Numbered from the stretch's first letter, positions 33,070-43,059 are shown. The stretch is DNA of 64,000 nucleotides from Streptomyces sp. AC558_RSS880 (GCF_019049255.1 NZ_JAGMUJ010000029.1:338654-402653), one strand, 5' to 3'. Numbers and translations: made by a program. The notes: generated from the letters alone by a model not told the origin.

Positions 33070-35483
33070 CGAGTGGGCTCCACGCAGTACAGGGCGCAGC
33101 GGGCGGTGTCCGGGTCCGGATTCTTCCAGCCCCGCACCCCGATGGTCACCTCTTCTCCGGGCAGCAGGGTCACCAGCCCCCGGTCGGCCACCGCCTCCGG
33201 GTCCAGCCGGTCGGCCTGGAGCAGCAGGTCCCGCACGAGGGTGCGGGCCGTGACCGTGATCCCGCCCGGCGCGAGCGCCACCTCGAACTCGGGCCGCGGA
33301 TACGGGATCTCCCGGTCCGGCACCGGGAAGTGCACCGCCCTCGTCCCTCTCCCACTCCCGGCTTCGCTCGAGCGGGGGGACCCCCATGCGTCGGCGACCA
33401 GGAACTCCTTCGGACCGGCCGGAACCAGATCGTCCGGGACCGCGGTCACCGCCACCGTCCGCCCCTCGGCGGCCAGCGCCGGGCCCGCCTCCCCGATCAC
33501 CGTGCCGTCCACGGACATCCGGCGCAGCCGCAGCGTGCCGTGCCAGGCCTCGGCGGACTGGTTGACCGCCGCCACCACCAGACCCCCGCCGTCCGCGCGC
33601 ACGGTCAGCAGCCGGTCCGCGTACAGCCGCCGCAGCTCGTGGTAGAGCGGCTTCTCCCGCCCGTCCCCGTCGATCGCGGCCCACGAGGTCACCGGCCAGC
33701 AGTCGTTCAGCTGCCACACCACCGTGCCCGCGCACACCGGCCAGTGCGAGCGCCAGTGCTCGATCCCGGCGGCGATCGCGCGTGCCTGGTTGACCTGCGT
33801 CAGATAGTGCCAGCGGTCGAAGTCGCCCTCCGGTACGGCGAAGTGCCGGGCCAGCCCGCGCTCCAGCTTGCCGTTGCCGTCGTCCGCCTTCTGGTGGTGC
33901 AGCATGCCGGGGGAGTCCGGAGCGAGCTCCTCCCCGGGCAGCGCCCGGCGCAGCGTGGCGTACGCGGGCGGCGCCTGCCAGCCGAACTCGGCCACGAAAC
34001 GCGGGACGTCGAGCCGGTAGTCGGCGTAGTCGGCGCGGTTCCACACCTCCCAGGAGTGGTGGGTGCCGTGCGCCGGGTCGTTGGGGTGGCGCAGCCAGGA
34101 CCCGGACCAGGGGCTGCCCGCCGTGTACGGCCGGGTCGGGTCCGACTCCGCCACGACGCGCGGCAGTACGCCCAGGTAGTACCCCTCGCCCCAGGAGTCC
34201 CCGGCCAGCCCCGGCTCCCAGTCCCAGTCCCGGAACCCCCACAGGTTCTCGTTGTTGCCGTTCCACAGCACCAGCGAGGGATGCGGCATCAGCCGTACGA
34301 CGTTCTCCCGGGCCTCCGCCTCCACCTCCCCGCGCAGCGGCTGCTCCTCGGGGTAGGCGGCGCAGGCGAAGGGGAAGTCCTGCCAGACCAGCAGCCCCAA
34401 CTCGTCGCAGGCGTCGTAGAAGTCCTCGCTCTCGTAGATCCCTCCGCCCCAGACGCGGACCAGGTCCACGCCCGCGCCGGCCGCCTGCTCCAGCCGCCGC
34501 CGGTAGCGCTCACGGGTGATCCGGGACGGGAAGACGTCGTCCGGGATCCAGTTGACGCCCCGCGCGAACAGCCGCTCCCCGTTGACGACCAGGGTGAACC
34601 CGGTGCCGTGGGCGTCGGCCGAGGTGTCCAGCCCCACCGTCCGGAACCCGATCCGGCGCCGCCACGAGTCCAGCGCGTCCTCGCCGTGCAGCAGCGTCAA
34701 CTCGACGTCGTACAGCGGCTGTTCGCCGTACCCCCGGGGCCACCACAGCCGTACGTCCGGCACCCGCAGCCGTACGGTCCCCTCCGTGCCGTCGAGCTCC
34801 GCGCGGGCGCGTACGCCGCCGACGCTCGCCTCCACGGCGAGCGGTGCCCCGTCCCGGGAACGCTCCACGTCGACGGCCAGCTCGACCTGTCCCACGCCGT
34901 CCTCGACGGTCACCAGCGGGCGCACCCGGGATATCCGGGCCGTCGACCAGTGCTCCAGCCGCACCGGCCGCCAGATCCCGGCCGTCACCAGCGTCGGCCC
35001 CCAGTCCCAGCCGAACGAGCAGGCCATCTTGCGCACGTACTGGTACGGCTCGGCATACGCCCCCGGCCGGTCGCCCAGCGTGCCGCGCACCGCCTCGGCC
35101 TCGGCGTAGGCGGACGCGAACCGCACGGTGAGCCGCCCGCTCAGCCCCGTCACGTCGAAACGGTACGAGCGGTGCATGTTCCGCGTCCGGCCCAGCGTCC
35201 GGCCGTCGAGCAGGACCTCGGCGACGGTGTCGAGACCGTCGAAGACCAGATCCGTCCGCTCGTGCGCGCCCGCTCCGGCGGTCAGTTCCGTCTCGTACGT
35301 CCAGTCCCGCCGGCCCACCCACGCCACCTCGGTCTCGTTCCGGCCGAGGAACGGATCGGGGATCAGCCCGGCCGCCAGCAGATCGGTGTGCACGCACCCC
35401 GGCACCGAGGCGGGGAGCACGTCCCCCGTGCCGTCCGGGTGTCGCAGGGTCCATCCCTCGGTGAGCGGTGTGACCTGACGCAT
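33066..35483 (-). CDS. GH2 beta-mannosidase
   Basis: 805-residue cytoplasmic exo-beta-mannosidase (no signal peptide) that removes terminal beta-linked mannose from imported oligosaccharides. The layout is the sugar-binding jelly roll (about 1-180), an Ig-like domain, and a TIM barrel with acid/base E412 in NGNNE and nucleophile E499 in VAEFGWQAP, then C-terminal beta domains. Family hallmarks such as SFGWDWGPTL and VRVWGGGIYE are present. ATG 35483 has AGGGAG 6 nt upstream. First gene of the operon with lacI. Confidence 0.9.
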   Translation of the reverse strand: MRQVTPLTEGWTLRHPDGTGDVLPASVPGCVHTDLLAAGLIPDPFLGRNETEVAWVGRRDWTYETELTAGAGAHERTDLVFDGLDTVAEVLLDGRTLGRTRNMHRSYRFDVTGLSGRLTVRFASAYAEAEAVRGTLGDRPGAYAEPYQYVRKMACSFGWDWGPTLVTAGIWRPVRLEHWSTARISRVRPLVTVEDGVGQVELAVDVERSRDGAPLAVEASVGGVRARAELDGTEGTVRLRVPDVRLWWPRGYGEQPLYDVELTLLHGEDALDSWRRRIGFRTVGLDTSADAHGTGFTLVVNGERLFARGVNWIPDDVFPSRITRERYRRRLEQAAGAGVDLVRVWGGGIYESEDFYDACDELGLLVWQDFPFACAAYPEEQPLRGEVEAEARENVVRLMPHPSLVLWNGNNENLWGFRDWDWEPGLAGDSWGEGYYLGVLPRVVAESDPTRPYTAGSPWSGSWLRHPNDPAHGTHHSWEVWNRADYADYRLDVPRFVAEFGWQAPPAYATLRRALPGEELAPDSPGMLHHQKADDGNGKLERGLARHFAVPEGDFDRWHYLTQVNQARAIAAGIEHWRSHWPVCAGTVVWQLNDCWPVTSWAAIDGDGREKPLYHELRRLYADRLLTVRADGGGLVVAAVNQSAEAWHGTLRLRRMSVDGTVIGEAGPALAAEGRTVAVTAVPDDLVPAGPKEFLVADAWGSPRSSEAGSGRGTRAVHFPVPDREIPYPRPEFEVALAPGGITVTARTLVRDLLLQADRLDPEAVADRGLVTLLPGEEVTIGVRGWKNPDPDTARCALYCVEPTR

Positions 35484-35493
35484 GCACACTCCC

Positions 35494-35561
35494 TGAACCG
35501 GTCGAGCCCTGTCGGGGCGCCCTTTTGGCATCGATGTCCTAATAGAGACTTTACCGGTTCA
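35494..35561. promoter_or_regulatory. Paired inverted 9-mers in the beta-mannosidase/ABC divergent promoter
   Basis: TGAACCGGT at 35494-35502 and its exact reverse complement ACCGGTTCA at 35553-35561 flank the divergent promoter region. They could be two half sites or two operators for the LacI-type repressor encoded here. Confidence 0.45.
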
Positions 35562-35634
35562 GTAAGTGGCTGCCAGAGTGCCGAACCAGCCAACCCACTC
35601 GTGCTCGTCCGCCCCGTGAACGGAGCTGGTGCAC

Positions 35635-36951
35635 ATGAACCGCCGCAAGGTACTCGCCGGATCGATCGCCGTCCTCGCCCTGCTGGCCTCCGCCTGCACG
35701 GGCACGGGAGGCTCCTCGAAGGGCGCGGACGCCAAGGCCCCCGACGACCCGTCCGAGGTCAAGGGCTCCCTCACGGTCCTCACCCACCGGACCGACCTGG
35801 TGCAGGACGGGACGATGAAGAAGTACGCGGCCGAGTTCAACAAGACCTACCCCGGAGTGAAGGTCGAGTTCGACGGCCTCACCGACTACGAGGGTGAGGT
35901 CAAGATCCGTATGAACACGGAGAACTACGGCGACGTCCTCATGATCCCGGCGGTCATCGAGAAGAAGGACTACCCGAAGTTCTTCGCCTCCCTCGGCACC
36001 GAGGCGGAACGCGCCGCCAAGTACCGCTTCACCGACTACTCCACCGTCGACGGCAAGGTCTACGGCCAGAGCCCCCTCGGGGTCGTCCCCGGCTTCGTCT
36101 ACAACAAGAAGGTGTGGAACGAGGCCGGCGTCACCGACTGGCCCACCACCCCGGCCGAGTTCCTCGACGACCTGAAGGCGATCAAGTCGAAGACCGACGC
36201 GGTGCCCTACTACACCAACTTCAAGGACATGTGGCCGCTGACCCAGTGGACCAACGTCAACGGCTCCGTCAGCTGCGACACCGGGGCCACCACGAAGCTC
36301 GCCGAGGGGGACCCCTGGGCCGAGGGCGCCGACCTGCGCGTGGGCGACACCCTGCTCCACGACATCGTCAGCGGCGGACTCGTGGAGAAGGACCCGACCA
36401 CCACCAACTGGGAGGCGTCCAAACCCAAGCTGGCCAAGGGCGAGATCGCCACCATGTGGCTCGGCTCCTGGGCCGTCATCCAGATGCGGGACGCCGCGAA
36501 GCAGGCCGGCACCGACCCCGCCGACATCGGCTTCATGCCCTTCCCCGCCCAGCGGGACGGCGCCTTCTGCGCGGTGACCTCCCCGGACTACCAGCAGGCC
36601 GTCAACGTCAACTCCGACCACAAGGAAGCCGCCCGCGCCTGGATCGACTGGTTCACCGACAAGTCCGGCTACGCGGCGGCCAACCTCGCCCTGTCCCCGC
36701 TGAAGGACGCACCGCTGCCCGACATCCTCAAGCCGTACGAGGAGCAGGGCGTCAAGCTCATCGACCTCGACGACACCAAGGGCGGTGAGGTGAAGACCAT
36801 CGACAACCAGTCCGAGGTCGGCATCTACAAGCCCGACTACCGCCAGGAACTCGTCGACCTCGCCCGCGGCGCACGCGAGGGCAGCCTGGACGACCTCCTC
36901 GGCGACCTCGGCGAGCGGTGGGCCGAGGCGCGGAACTCGCTGGGGTCCTGA
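35635..36951 (+). CDS. Sugar ABC transporter substrate-binding lipoprotein
   Basis: 438-440-residue family 1 solute-binding protein. MNRRKVLAGSIAVLALLASAC is a short lipoprotein signal (Cys21) with an RR pair. The mature domain has the usual HRTDLVQDGTMKKYAAEFNK and FVYNKKVWNEAGV features of oligosaccharide binders. ATG 35635 follows GGAG. It is divergent from the beta-mannosidase and heads a three-gene import operon; a manno-oligosaccharide or N-glycan core fragment is a reasonable ligand guess. Confidence 0.85.
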   Translation: MNRRKVLAGSIAVLALLASACTGTGGSSKGADAKAPDDPSEVKGSLTVLTHRTDLVQDGTMKKYAAEFNKTYPGVKVEFDGLTDYEGEVKIRMNTENYGDVLMIPAVIEKKDYPKFFASLGTEAERAAKYRFTDYSTVDGKVYGQSPLGVVPGFVYNKKVWNEAGVTDWPTTPAEFLDDLKAIKSKTDAVPYYTNFKDMWPLTQWTNVNGSVSCDTGATTKLAEGDPWAEGADLRVGDTLLHDIVSGGLVEKDPTTTNWEASKPKLAKGEIATMWLGSWAVIQMRDAAKQAGTDPADIGFMPFPAQRDGAFCAVTSPDYQQAVNVNSDHKEAARAWIDWFTDKSGYAAANLALSPLKDAPLPDILKPYEEQGVKLIDLDDTKGGEVKTIDNQSEVGIYKPDYRQELVDLARGAREGSLDDLLGDLGERWAEARNSLGS

Positions 36952-37904
36952 TGACGGACACCACCCGCAAGGCGGCGCGGCCGGTGGCCCCGGCCGCGCC
37001 CGCCGGGCCGAAGCGGGCGGCACCCACCCCGCGCCGCACCCGGCTGACCCGCCGCCTCACCCCGTGGCTCTTCCTGACCGCCCCGCTGGCCCTGCTCCTG
37101 ACCTTCACCTACGCGCCGATCGCCAACATGCTCGCGTACAGCTTCACCGACTGGGACGGCGTCAGCCCGGAGCTGAACTGGACCGGCACCGAGAACTACA
37201 CCGAACTCCTCACCCGCTCCGAGCTGTTCGAGGTCTTCTTCGTCAGCGGCTACTACCTCGTCGCGTCCGTGGTGCAGATCGTCCTCGCCCTCTACTTCGC
37301 CACGGTCCTCAGCTTCAACGTCCGCTTCCGGAACTTCTTCAAGGGCGTGCTGTTCTTCCCGTACCTGATCAACGGGGTGGCGATCGGCTTCGTCTTCCTC
37401 TACTTCTTCCAGGACGGCGGCACCCTCGACTCCGTACTGCGCCTGCTCGGCGTCGAGACCGACCACGCCTGGCTGGGCACGCCGTTCTCCGCGAACACCT
37501 CGCTCGCCGGCGTCTCCGTCTGGCGCTACCTGGGCCTGAACTTCGTGCTGTTCCTCGGCGCCATCCAGTCCATCCCGGGCGAGCTGTACGAGGCGGCCGA
37601 GATCGACGGCGCGAGCCGCTGGCAGCAGTTCCAGCACATCATCGCGCCCGGCATCAAGCCCATCCTGGGCCTCAGCGTCATCCTCTCCGTCTCCGGCTCG
37701 CTCTCGGTCTTCGAGATCCCGTACATCATGACCGGCGGCGCCACCGGCACCGAGACGTTCGTGATCCAGACCGTGAAGCTGGCCTTCCAGTTCAACAAGA
37801 CGGGCCTCGCCTCGGCCGCCGCCGTCGTCCTGCTGCTGATCGTCCTGGCGGTCACCTGGGTGCAGCGGCGCATCGTCCCCGACGAGAAGGTGGACCTCGT
37901 ATGA
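36951..37904 (+). CDS. Sugar ABC transporter permease, MalF type
   Basis: 317 residues with a basic/proline-rich cytoplasmic tail, six predicted TM segments and an EAA loop (YEAAEIDGAS). ATG 36951 shares one base with the preceding stop (TGATG), so translation is coupled; an in-frame GTG/ATG at 36918 lies inside the previous gene and is unlikely. Confidence 0.87.
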   Translation: MTDTTRKAARPVAPAAPAGPKRAAPTPRRTRLTRRLTPWLFLTAPLALLLTFTYAPIANMLAYSFTDWDGVSPELNWTGTENYTELLTRSELFEVFFVSGYYLVASVVQIVLALYFATVLSFNVRFRNFFKGVLFFPYLINGVAIGFVFLYFFQDGGTLDSVLRLLGVETDHAWLGTPFSANTSLAGVSVWRYLGLNFVLFLGAIQSIPGELYEAAEIDGASRWQQFQHIIAPGIKPILGLSVILSVSGSLSVFEIPYIMTGGATGTETFVIQTVKLAFQFNKTGLASAAAVVLLLIVLAVTWVQRRIVPDEKVDLV

Positions 37905-38731
37905 CCCGTCGCACCGTGGCCCGCACGCTGGTGTACCTGTCGCTGGTCCTCGCGACACTGGTCGTGCTGCTGCCGCTCACCGTGGTCCTCCTGACCTCGC
38001 TGAAGTCCTCGGAGGAGATGGCGGACGGCAGCGGGGCGCTCGCCCTCCCCGACGACCCGCTGAACTTCGACAACTACGTGACCGCGTTCCGGGACGGCCA
38101 GATGCTGTCCGCGTTCGGCAACACGGCGGTCGTCCTGGTCGTCGCCGTCGGCGGCACGATCCTCATCGGCTCGATGACGGCGTACGCGATCGACCGCTTC
38201 CACTTCCGTTTCAGGAAGCTGGTCGTCGCCCTGTTCCTGCTCGCCGCGCTGGTCCCCGGGGTGACCACCCAGGTGGCGACCTTCCAGATCGTCAACAGCT
38301 TCGGCATGTTCGACAGCCTGTGGGCGCCGATCGCGCTCTACATGGGCACGGACATCGTGTCGATCTACATCTTCCTGCAGTTCATCCGCTCCATCCCCGT
38401 CTCCCTGGACGAGGCGGCCCGCCTGGACGGGGCGGGCGCCTTCACGGTCTACCGCAAGGTGATCCTCCCGCTGCTCAAACCGGCGATCGCGACGGTGGTG
38501 ATCGTGAAGGGGATCAACGTCTACAACGACTTCTACATCCCCTTCCTCTACATGCCCTCCGAGGACCTCGGCGTGATCTCGACGTCCCTGTTCCGCTTCA
38601 AGGGCCCCTTCGGCGCGCACTGGGAGACCATCTCGGCGGGCGCGGTCCTGGTCATCCTCCCCACCCTGCTCGTCTTCCTCTTCCTCCAGCGCTTCATCTA
38701 CAACGGGTTCATGAGGGGGGCGACGAAGTAG
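37901..38731 (+). CDS. Sugar ABC transporter permease, MalG type
   Basis: 276 residues, six predicted TM segments and an EAA loop (LDEAARLDGAG). ATG 37901 overlaps the preceding stop by 4 nt. Completes the importer; no ATPase is present, so a shared one (MsiK-like) is expected. Its last 23 bases overlap the 3' end of the convergent phosphatase gene. Confidence 0.87.
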   Translation: MTRRTVARTLVYLSLVLATLVVLLPLTVVLLTSLKSSEEMADGSGALALPDDPLNFDNYVTAFRDGQMLSAFGNTAVVLVVAVGGTILIGSMTAYAIDRFHFRFRKLVVALFLLAALVPGVTTQVATFQIVNSFGMFDSLWAPIALYMGTDIVSIYIFLQFIRSIPVSLDEAARLDGAGAFTVYRKVILPLLKPAIATVVIVKGINVYNDFYIPFLYMPSEDLGVISTSLFRFKGPFGAHWETISAGAVLVILPTLLVFLFLQRFIYNGFMRGATK

Positions 38732-40781
38732 GGAGCCCGTTCGGCGGGAGCGGCTGCTCGTCGGCGGGGGCCGGGGGCAGGCGCAGGGCCAGCAGGGCCA
38801 CGTCGTCGTCGTTGTCCACGGTCAGCTGGTCGGCGAGCAGCGCGTCGCAGAAGGCCTCCAGCGGGTGCCCGGCGGAAGCCGAGGCGTGCAGCCGCAGCCG
38901 CTCCAGGCCGACGGTGAGGTCCTCCTCGCGGCGCTCCACCAGCCCGTCGGTGTACAGCAGCAGGGTCGAGCCGGGCAGCAGCGGCTGTACGGCGCTGGCG
39001 TACTCGGGCTGTGGATCGAGCCCGAGCATCGGGGAACGGGCCGAGGTCAGGAAGCGCGCGGTGCCGTCCGCCTCGACCAGCAGCGGCGGCGGGTGCCCCG
39101 CCACGGAGTAGTTGAGCTGGAAACGGCCGGGGGACGGGCGTTCGACCCGGGCCAGGACGCAGGTGGCGGTGCACTCCAGGTAGAGGGTCTGCAGGGAGAC
39201 GTCCAGCCGGCGCAGGATCGTGCCGGTCGGTTCCTGGCGGTCCAGGGTGAGCCCGCGGAGCATGTTGCGCACCTGGCTCATGGTGACGGCGGCGGGCAGG
39301 TCGTGGCCGGAGACGTCGCCGATGGTGAGGACGGTGGCGCCGTCGCGCAGCACGAACGAGTCGTACCAGTCGCCGCCGACCTCGGCGGCCGCGGTGCTGG
39401 GCCGGTAGCGGACGGCGAGGTCGAGGCCGGGCACGTCCGGGGGATCGGTGAGCAGGCTGCGCTGGAGGGCCAGCGCCACCTGCCGGGTGCGCTGGTACTC
39501 CAGGGCGTTGCTGAGGGGTGTGTGGGCCCGTTCCAGGAGCGTCCGCAGCAGGTCGATCTCGGCCTGGCCGAGGGACGGGCGGCCACCGCTGACGGACGCG
39601 GTGACCAGGGCGGCGGTGGTGCCGTCGACGACGACGGGGAGCAGGACGACGCTGTTCGTCCCGGGGGCCAGCCACGATTCGGCCTCGGGCGGGCGGAGGT
39701 CGGGCGGGGGCTCACCGGGCGGGAAGACCGCGTGAAGGGGGCTGCGCCCGTCGGCGGTGCGGGCGAGCGGACTGCCGGACCGCAGGTGCTCCTTGTGGGG
39801 CGGAGGCAGGTCCGGCAGCCCCGGGCGAGTGACGGCGGCGACCCGTTCGGCGGTGAGCGGGGTGCCGGGCGGGCGGTGCAGGGCGTGCGGCAGGAGGTAG
39901 ACGGTGCAGTAGTCGGCGATGTCGGGCACGATCACACCGGCGAGGGCGGCGAGCATCTCCTTCAGCCGTACGATGCCGGCCGTGGCGGTGGTGGCCCGCG
40001 CCAGCAGCTCCTCACGGCGGGTCTCCTGCCACTCCTGCTCGACGTCCGCGCAGGTGCCCATCCACTCGACCACGGTGTCCCCGTCGCGCACCGGTGCGGC
40101 GTCGACGGCGAAGTGACGGTAGCCGCCGGTGGCCAGCCGCAGCCGGTAGGTGTGGGTCCAGCGGGGCGCCTGCTCGTCCAGTGCCCGCTGCCACGACTCG
40201 ACGGCGGCGGCGCGGTCGTCGGGGTGGACGGCGTCGATCCATCCGTCGCCGCGGAACTCCTCCCAGCTCTGCCCGGTCACCCGCTGCCAGCCGGGACTCG
40301 GTTCGGTCACCCCGCCCTTGGGGCCGGTCACCCACACGATCTGGGATCCGGCGTTCACCAGACTGCGGTAGCGCTGCAGCGCGCGGCGGCGCTCCTCGGA
40401 CAGGACGCGGATCCGTTTCGCGGCGGTCACCTGCTCGGTGACCTCCACGATCACGCCGAGCACGCCGTGTCGGCCGTCGCTCATCGTGGCGTGGGAGATG
40501 CTGAACGTGAAGTAGCGGGTTCCGCCGTCCACCGGGCCGGGGTAGGCCAGGTCGATGGGCATGGCGGTGAGCACCTCGGCCGTGCCCGTGGCGAAGACCC
40601 GGTCGAAGATGTCGAAGTAGCCGGACTGCTCGAGGTCGGGAAAGGCATCGCGGATGGTCCGGCCCAGCGGACGGTCGCCGAAGGTCTCGCGGTAGATCTG
40701 GTTGGTGTACGCGAGCCGGTGCTCCGGCCCCCGCGTGAACACGACGCCGATCGGAGCAGGGTCGAACATTTCGAGCCGCAT
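38709..40781 (-). CDS. PAS-PAS-GAF sensor with SpoIIE/PP2C serine phosphatase domain
   Basis: 690-residue cytoplasmic regulator. An N-terminal PAS (about 1-110), a second PAS (about 130-255, PSPGWQRVTGQSWEEF), a GAF-like region (about 265-430) and a C-terminal SpoIIE-type phosphatase (about 440-680) with VGGDWYDSFVL, IGDVSGHDLPAAVTMSQVR, LLYTDGLVERR and DNDDDVALLAL metal-site Asp residues. Such proteins dephosphorylate anti-anti-sigma factors in partner-switching networks. No anti-sigma kinase domain is fused. ATG 40781 has AGGTGAAGG upstream. Signal and target are unknown. Confidence 0.88.
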   Translation of the reverse strand: MRLEMFDPAPIGVVFTRGPEHRLAYTNQIYRETFGDRPLGRTIRDAFPDLEQSGYFDIFDRVFATGTAEVLTAMPIDLAYPGPVDGGTRYFTFSISHATMSDGRHGVLGVIVEVTEQVTAAKRIRVLSEERRRALQRYRSLVNAGSQIVWVTGPKGGVTEPSPGWQRVTGQSWEEFRGDGWIDAVHPDDRAAAVESWQRALDEQAPRWTHTYRLRLATGGYRHFAVDAAPVRDGDTVVEWMGTCADVEQEWQETRREELLARATTATAGIVRLKEMLAALAGVIVPDIADYCTVYLLPHALHRPPGTPLTAERVAAVTRPGLPDLPPPHKEHLRSGSPLARTADGRSPLHAVFPPGEPPPDLRPPEAESWLAPGTNSVVLLPVVVDGTTAALVTASVSGGRPSLGQAEIDLLRTLLERAHTPLSNALEYQRTRQVALALQRSLLTDPPDVPGLDLAVRYRPSTAAAEVGGDWYDSFVLRDGATVLTIGDVSGHDLPAAVTMSQVRNMLRGLTLDRQEPTGTILRRLDVSLQTLYLECTATCVLARVERPSPGRFQLNYSVAGHPPPLLVEADGTARFLTSARSPMLGLDPQPEYASAVQPLLPGSTLLLYTDGLVERREEDLTVGLERLRLHASASAGHPLEAFCDALLADQLTVDNDDDVALLALRLPPAPADEQPLPPNGLPTSSPPS

Positions 40782-40883
40782 GAGGCCTTCACCTGCCCGG
40801 TCCCGGGAGCGAACGTAGTGGGCGACGTGTGCCCAGTACCCCGCTCCCGGGTTCCGATGCGCGTGAGGCGCGTACGCGGTGGG

Positions 40884-41978
40884 TCAGCGCGCGGTCTGCG
40901 TGTGGACGTACTCCACGAGACGGGTCAGGGCGTCCGGGTCGGTGGACGGCATGACGCCGTGGCCGAGGTTGAAGACGTGGCCCTCCAGGCCGGCGGCCGT
41001 GTCCAGGACCTCCCGCGCCTTCGTCTCGACGGCCTCCCGGCCGGCGAACAGCACGGTCGGGTCCAGGTTGCCCTGGAGCGCCTTGCCGGGGCCGACGCGG
41101 CGGGCGGCCTCGTCCAGCGGGACGCGCCAGTCGACGCCCACGACGTCCGCGCCGGCCTCGCCCATCAGGCCGAGGAGCTCACCGGTGCCGACGCCGAAGT
41201 GGATGCGCGGGACGCCGTGACCGGCGACCTTGCGGAACACCTTCGCCGAGGCGGGCAGCACCGAGCGCCGGTAGTCGGCCGGGGCGAGCGCGCCGGCCCA
41301 GGAGTCGAAGAGCTGGACGGCCGAGGCGCCGGCCGCGATCTGCACCTCGAGGAACGCGGCCGTGATGTCGGCGAGGCGGTCGAGCAGGTCGGCCCAGAGC
41401 TCCGGGTCGCCGTACATCATCGCCTTGGCGTTCTCGTACGTGCGGGACGGGCCGCCCTCGACGAGGTAGCTCGCGAGGGTGAACGGGGCGCCCGCGAAAC
41501 CGATCAGCGGGGTGGACCCGAGTTCGCGGGTCAGCATGCCGATCGCCTCGGTGACGTAGGAGACGTCCTCGGGGGTGAGGTCGCGCAGCCGGGCGAGGTC
41601 GGCACGGGTGCGCACGGGCTGCTCGACGACCGGGCCGATGCCGGGCTTGATGTCGAGGTCGATGCCGATGGCCTTGAGGGGGACGACGATGTCGCTGAAG
41701 TAGATCGCCGCGTCGACGTGGTGGCGGCGCACCGGCTGGAGCGTGATCTCGGTGACCAGGTCGGGGCGCATGCAGGAGTCGAGCATCCCGATGCCCTCGC
41801 GGACCTTGCGGTACTCCGGCAGTGAGCGCCCGGCCTGCCGCATGAACCACACCGGCGTGTGCGGCACGGGCTCGCGGCGGCACGCCTTGAGGAAGGCCGA
41901 TTCCTGGACTGCGTCGTTCCTGACGGGATCGGGGGTCGAGGTCGGCGTCTGGCCCGTCGGGCTCGCGTTGGCACTCAC
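40884..41978 (-). CDS. hemE: Uroporphyrinogen decarboxylase
   Basis: 364 residues. Decarboxylates the four acetates of uroporphyrinogen III to give coproporphyrinogen III. The signature [16 protein letters not shown] (substrate-binding Arg) and [17 protein letters not shown] are intact, as are [17 protein letters not shown] and the C-terminal [12 protein letters not shown] 41978 gives a 25-residue Ser/Thr/Pro-rich lead; no strong ribosome-binding site is seen. Divergent from the DUF3000 gene. Feeds the CgoX/HemQ pair at 49268-51462. Confidence 0.95.
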   Translation of the reverse strand: MSANASPTGQTPTSTPDPVRNDAVQESAFLKACRREPVPHTPVWFMRQAGRSLPEYRKVREGIGMLDSCMRPDLVTEITLQPVRRHHVDAAIYFSDIVVPLKAIGIDLDIKPGIGPVVEQPVRTRADLARLRDLTPEDVSYVTEAIGMLTRELGSTPLIGFAGAPFTLASYLVEGGPSRTYENAKAMMYGDPELWADLLDRLADITAAFLEVQIAAGASAVQLFDSWAGALAPADYRRSVLPASAKVFRKVAGHGVPRIHFGVGTGELLGLMGEAGADVVGVDWRVPLDEAARRVGPGKALQGNLDPTVLFAGREAVETKAREVLDTAAGLEGHVFNLGHGVMPSTDPDALTRLVEYVHTQTAR

Positions 41979-42106
41979 ACGGCAAGTCTCGCACGACCCT
42001 CCGGCGCGCCCGGACCCCAGGGCCCGCCGGGCGGGATCCGGACACCGCCGGGCGGCGCGGGTGTCTCTCCCTGCGCCGGGGGCCCGTTCCGCTTAATCTT
42101 CCCCGC

Positions 42107-42790
42107 ATGGCTGCGGCTCAGGGACGACTGTCGGACGGCGCTGGCGGAATGGACGAGCGGAAGGAGACCGGAGGGGACCCCGGACAGGGGGGTGCGGGAG
42201 GTGCGCCCCCGCCGCCCTTCCGGGCCGCTGTCGAGGCGCTGCGCGGCGCGCGGCTGCGGCCGCAGATCGAGGTGGATTCCGCGCCCGCTCCGAAGCGGCT
42301 CGCCCCGTACGCGTACGCGCTGGAGGCGACGGTCGTCGACGGCGAGCAGGACCTGGCCGACGGCCGGCTGGTGCTGCTGCACGACCCGGCCGGACACGAC
42401 GCCTGGCGGGGCGCCTTCCGCCTGGTGACGCTGGTGCGCGCGGAGCTGGAGCCGGAGATGGCGGCGGATCCGCTGCTGCCGGACGTGTGCTGGTCCTGGC
42501 TGACCGGTGCGCTGGCGGCGCGCGGACTGACGTGCGGTGAGCCGAGCGGCACGGTGACGCGTGCGAGTTCCCACTACTTCGGCGGCCTGTCCGCGCGGCC
42601 CGCCGCCTCGCAGATCGAGATCCGGGCCTCCTGGACGCCCCGGGAGGGCCTGGGCGGGGTTCCGGACGCGGCCGCCCACCTGGTCGCGTGGTCCGATCTG
42701 CTGGCGCAGGTCGCGGGGCTGCCGCCGGCCGCTCCGGGGGACGCGTCCGTGGTGACGCTGCCGCAGCGGAGGGGACCGCAGTCGCGCTGA
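42107..42790 (+). CDS. DUF3000 family protein
   Basis: 227 residues of the actinobacterial DUF3000 type, function unknown, typically next to hemE in streptomycetes. No signal or TM segment. The first 37 residues are Gly/Pro-rich and variable, and the conserved part begins near PPPFRAAVEALRGARLRPQIEVDS. TAATCT (42095-42100 region) sits about 7 nt before ATG 42107 and no Shine-Dalgarno is present, so the message may be leaderless; ATG 42149 is an alternative start. Confidence 0.75.
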   Translation: MAAAQGRLSDGAGGMDERKETGGDPGQGGAGGAPPPPFRAAVEALRGARLRPQIEVDSAPAPKRLAPYAYALEATVVDGEQDLADGRLVLLHDPAGHDAWRGAFRLVTLVRAELEPEMAADPLLPDVCWSWLTGALAARGLTCGEPSGTVTRASSHYFGGLSARPAASQIEIRASWTPREGLGGVPDAAAHLVAWSDLLAQVAGLPPAAPGDASVVTLPQRRGPQSR

Positions 42791-43059
42791 GCTCCCCGCT
42801 GGGCGCTCCCGGCAGCCGTCAGCGTCCATCTCTTTGTCGACACGGCCACTTTCGGAAGCTTTGCGACGCGGATCGAAACCGTTCGATCTTCGAATGATCG
42901 CTCGTGCGTCCGAATTGCTCGGATTGTTACTCATCCCTTCGTGATCATTCGTTAAAGGACACCAGGTTTATTGCCGAAGACGACTGTGACCTTGAAAGCA
43001 CGGTTCGTCCCGGCTCCACCCCCCACGAGCCGCCCCCGTCCCGCACCCCAGGAGGCCTG
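42791..43059. promoter_or_regulatory. Promoter region of the orphan regulator with nested inverted repeats
   Basis: 269 bases. GATCGAA-ACCG-TTCGATC lies at 42871-42888. CGAATGATC at 42891-42899 has its exact reverse complement GATCATTCG at 42943-42951. The region is AT-rich for this genome. These look like operator sites, possibly autoregulatory. Confidence 0.5.

Noticed and set aside
38865..41825. 986-residue plus-strand open frame
   Set aside because: It runs antisense through two firm genes (SpoIIE phosphatase and hemE) and a spacer; composition is low-complexity.
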